NCBI GenBank assembly: GCA_031763025.1
Contig: JASSKH010000001.1
Location: forward strand, 16,593,142-16,657,141
DNA: 64,000 nucleotides
Source of the DNA: Macrocystis pyrifera
Taxonomy: Eukaryota; Sar; Phaeophyceae; Laminariales; Laminariaceae
Reading direction: 5' to 3'
The position numbers were made by a program, and so were the translations under genes. This document shows positions 49,446 to 64,000 of the stretch, piece by piece (the first letter of the stretch is position 1; every line of letters starts with the position of its first letter). The notes under the pieces are model-generated. The model searched no databases, had not been told where the DNA came from, and saw only the letters and a list, made by a program, of their open reading frames with translations.

Positions 49446-64000
<14,555 letters not shown>

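Overview
The window is nuclear DNA of a eukaryote. It has spliceosomal introns with GT–AG borders, very long repeat-filled introns, and LINE, SINE, LTR-element and MITE insertions. It carries a homologue of the centriole/cilium protein CEP131, so the organism builds flagella or cilia. The large introns, the abundance of G/C tracts and microsatellites, the LINE types, and a MAP2K whose activation loop has the spacing seen in plant MAP2Ks make a multicellular or flagellate stramenopile, most likely a brown alga, my best guess. That assignment is inference.

Layout. 1–2.2 kb: two or three exons of an OTU-like cysteine protease gene on the minus strand. 2.6–4.5 kb: first copy of a diverged ~2-kb repeat whose partner lies at 16.9–18.9 kb. 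6.5–9.6 kb: a tandem satellite of ~177-bp units in two alternating types. 12.0–13.0 kb: a possible tail-anchored protein gene, minus strand. 13–21.8 kb: repeat-rich, with tRNA-derived SINEs and a 105-bp TA-target MITE family, including one copy inside another. 21.85–45.1 kb: the CEP131 gene, minus strand, at least 16 exons, reconstructed from splice sites, matching phases and colinearity with the animal protein. Its longest intron (31.85–41.09 kb) holds a LINE. 45.1–49.4 kb: the interval between two divergent genes, where the 5' exons of both should lie. 49.4–64.0 kb: a MAP kinase kinase gene, plus strand, seven exons visible and running off the end; its last visible intron is about 8.4 kb.

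The main mobile-element story is a LINE and a ~500-bp SINE-like element that share a ~60–70 bp 3' end and both finish in a poly(C) tract. About fifteen copies lie in the introns of the two genes. Inside the big MAP2K intron a truncated copy of this LINE received a Ty3-type LTR element (near-identical 232/233-bp LTRs, 4-bp target duplication) and a MITE (TA target duplication), so the order of insertion can be read.

The two solid host genes are a basal-body/flagellum protein and a signalling kinase in head-to-head orientation. Nothing in the sequence shows that they work together beyond that arrangement.
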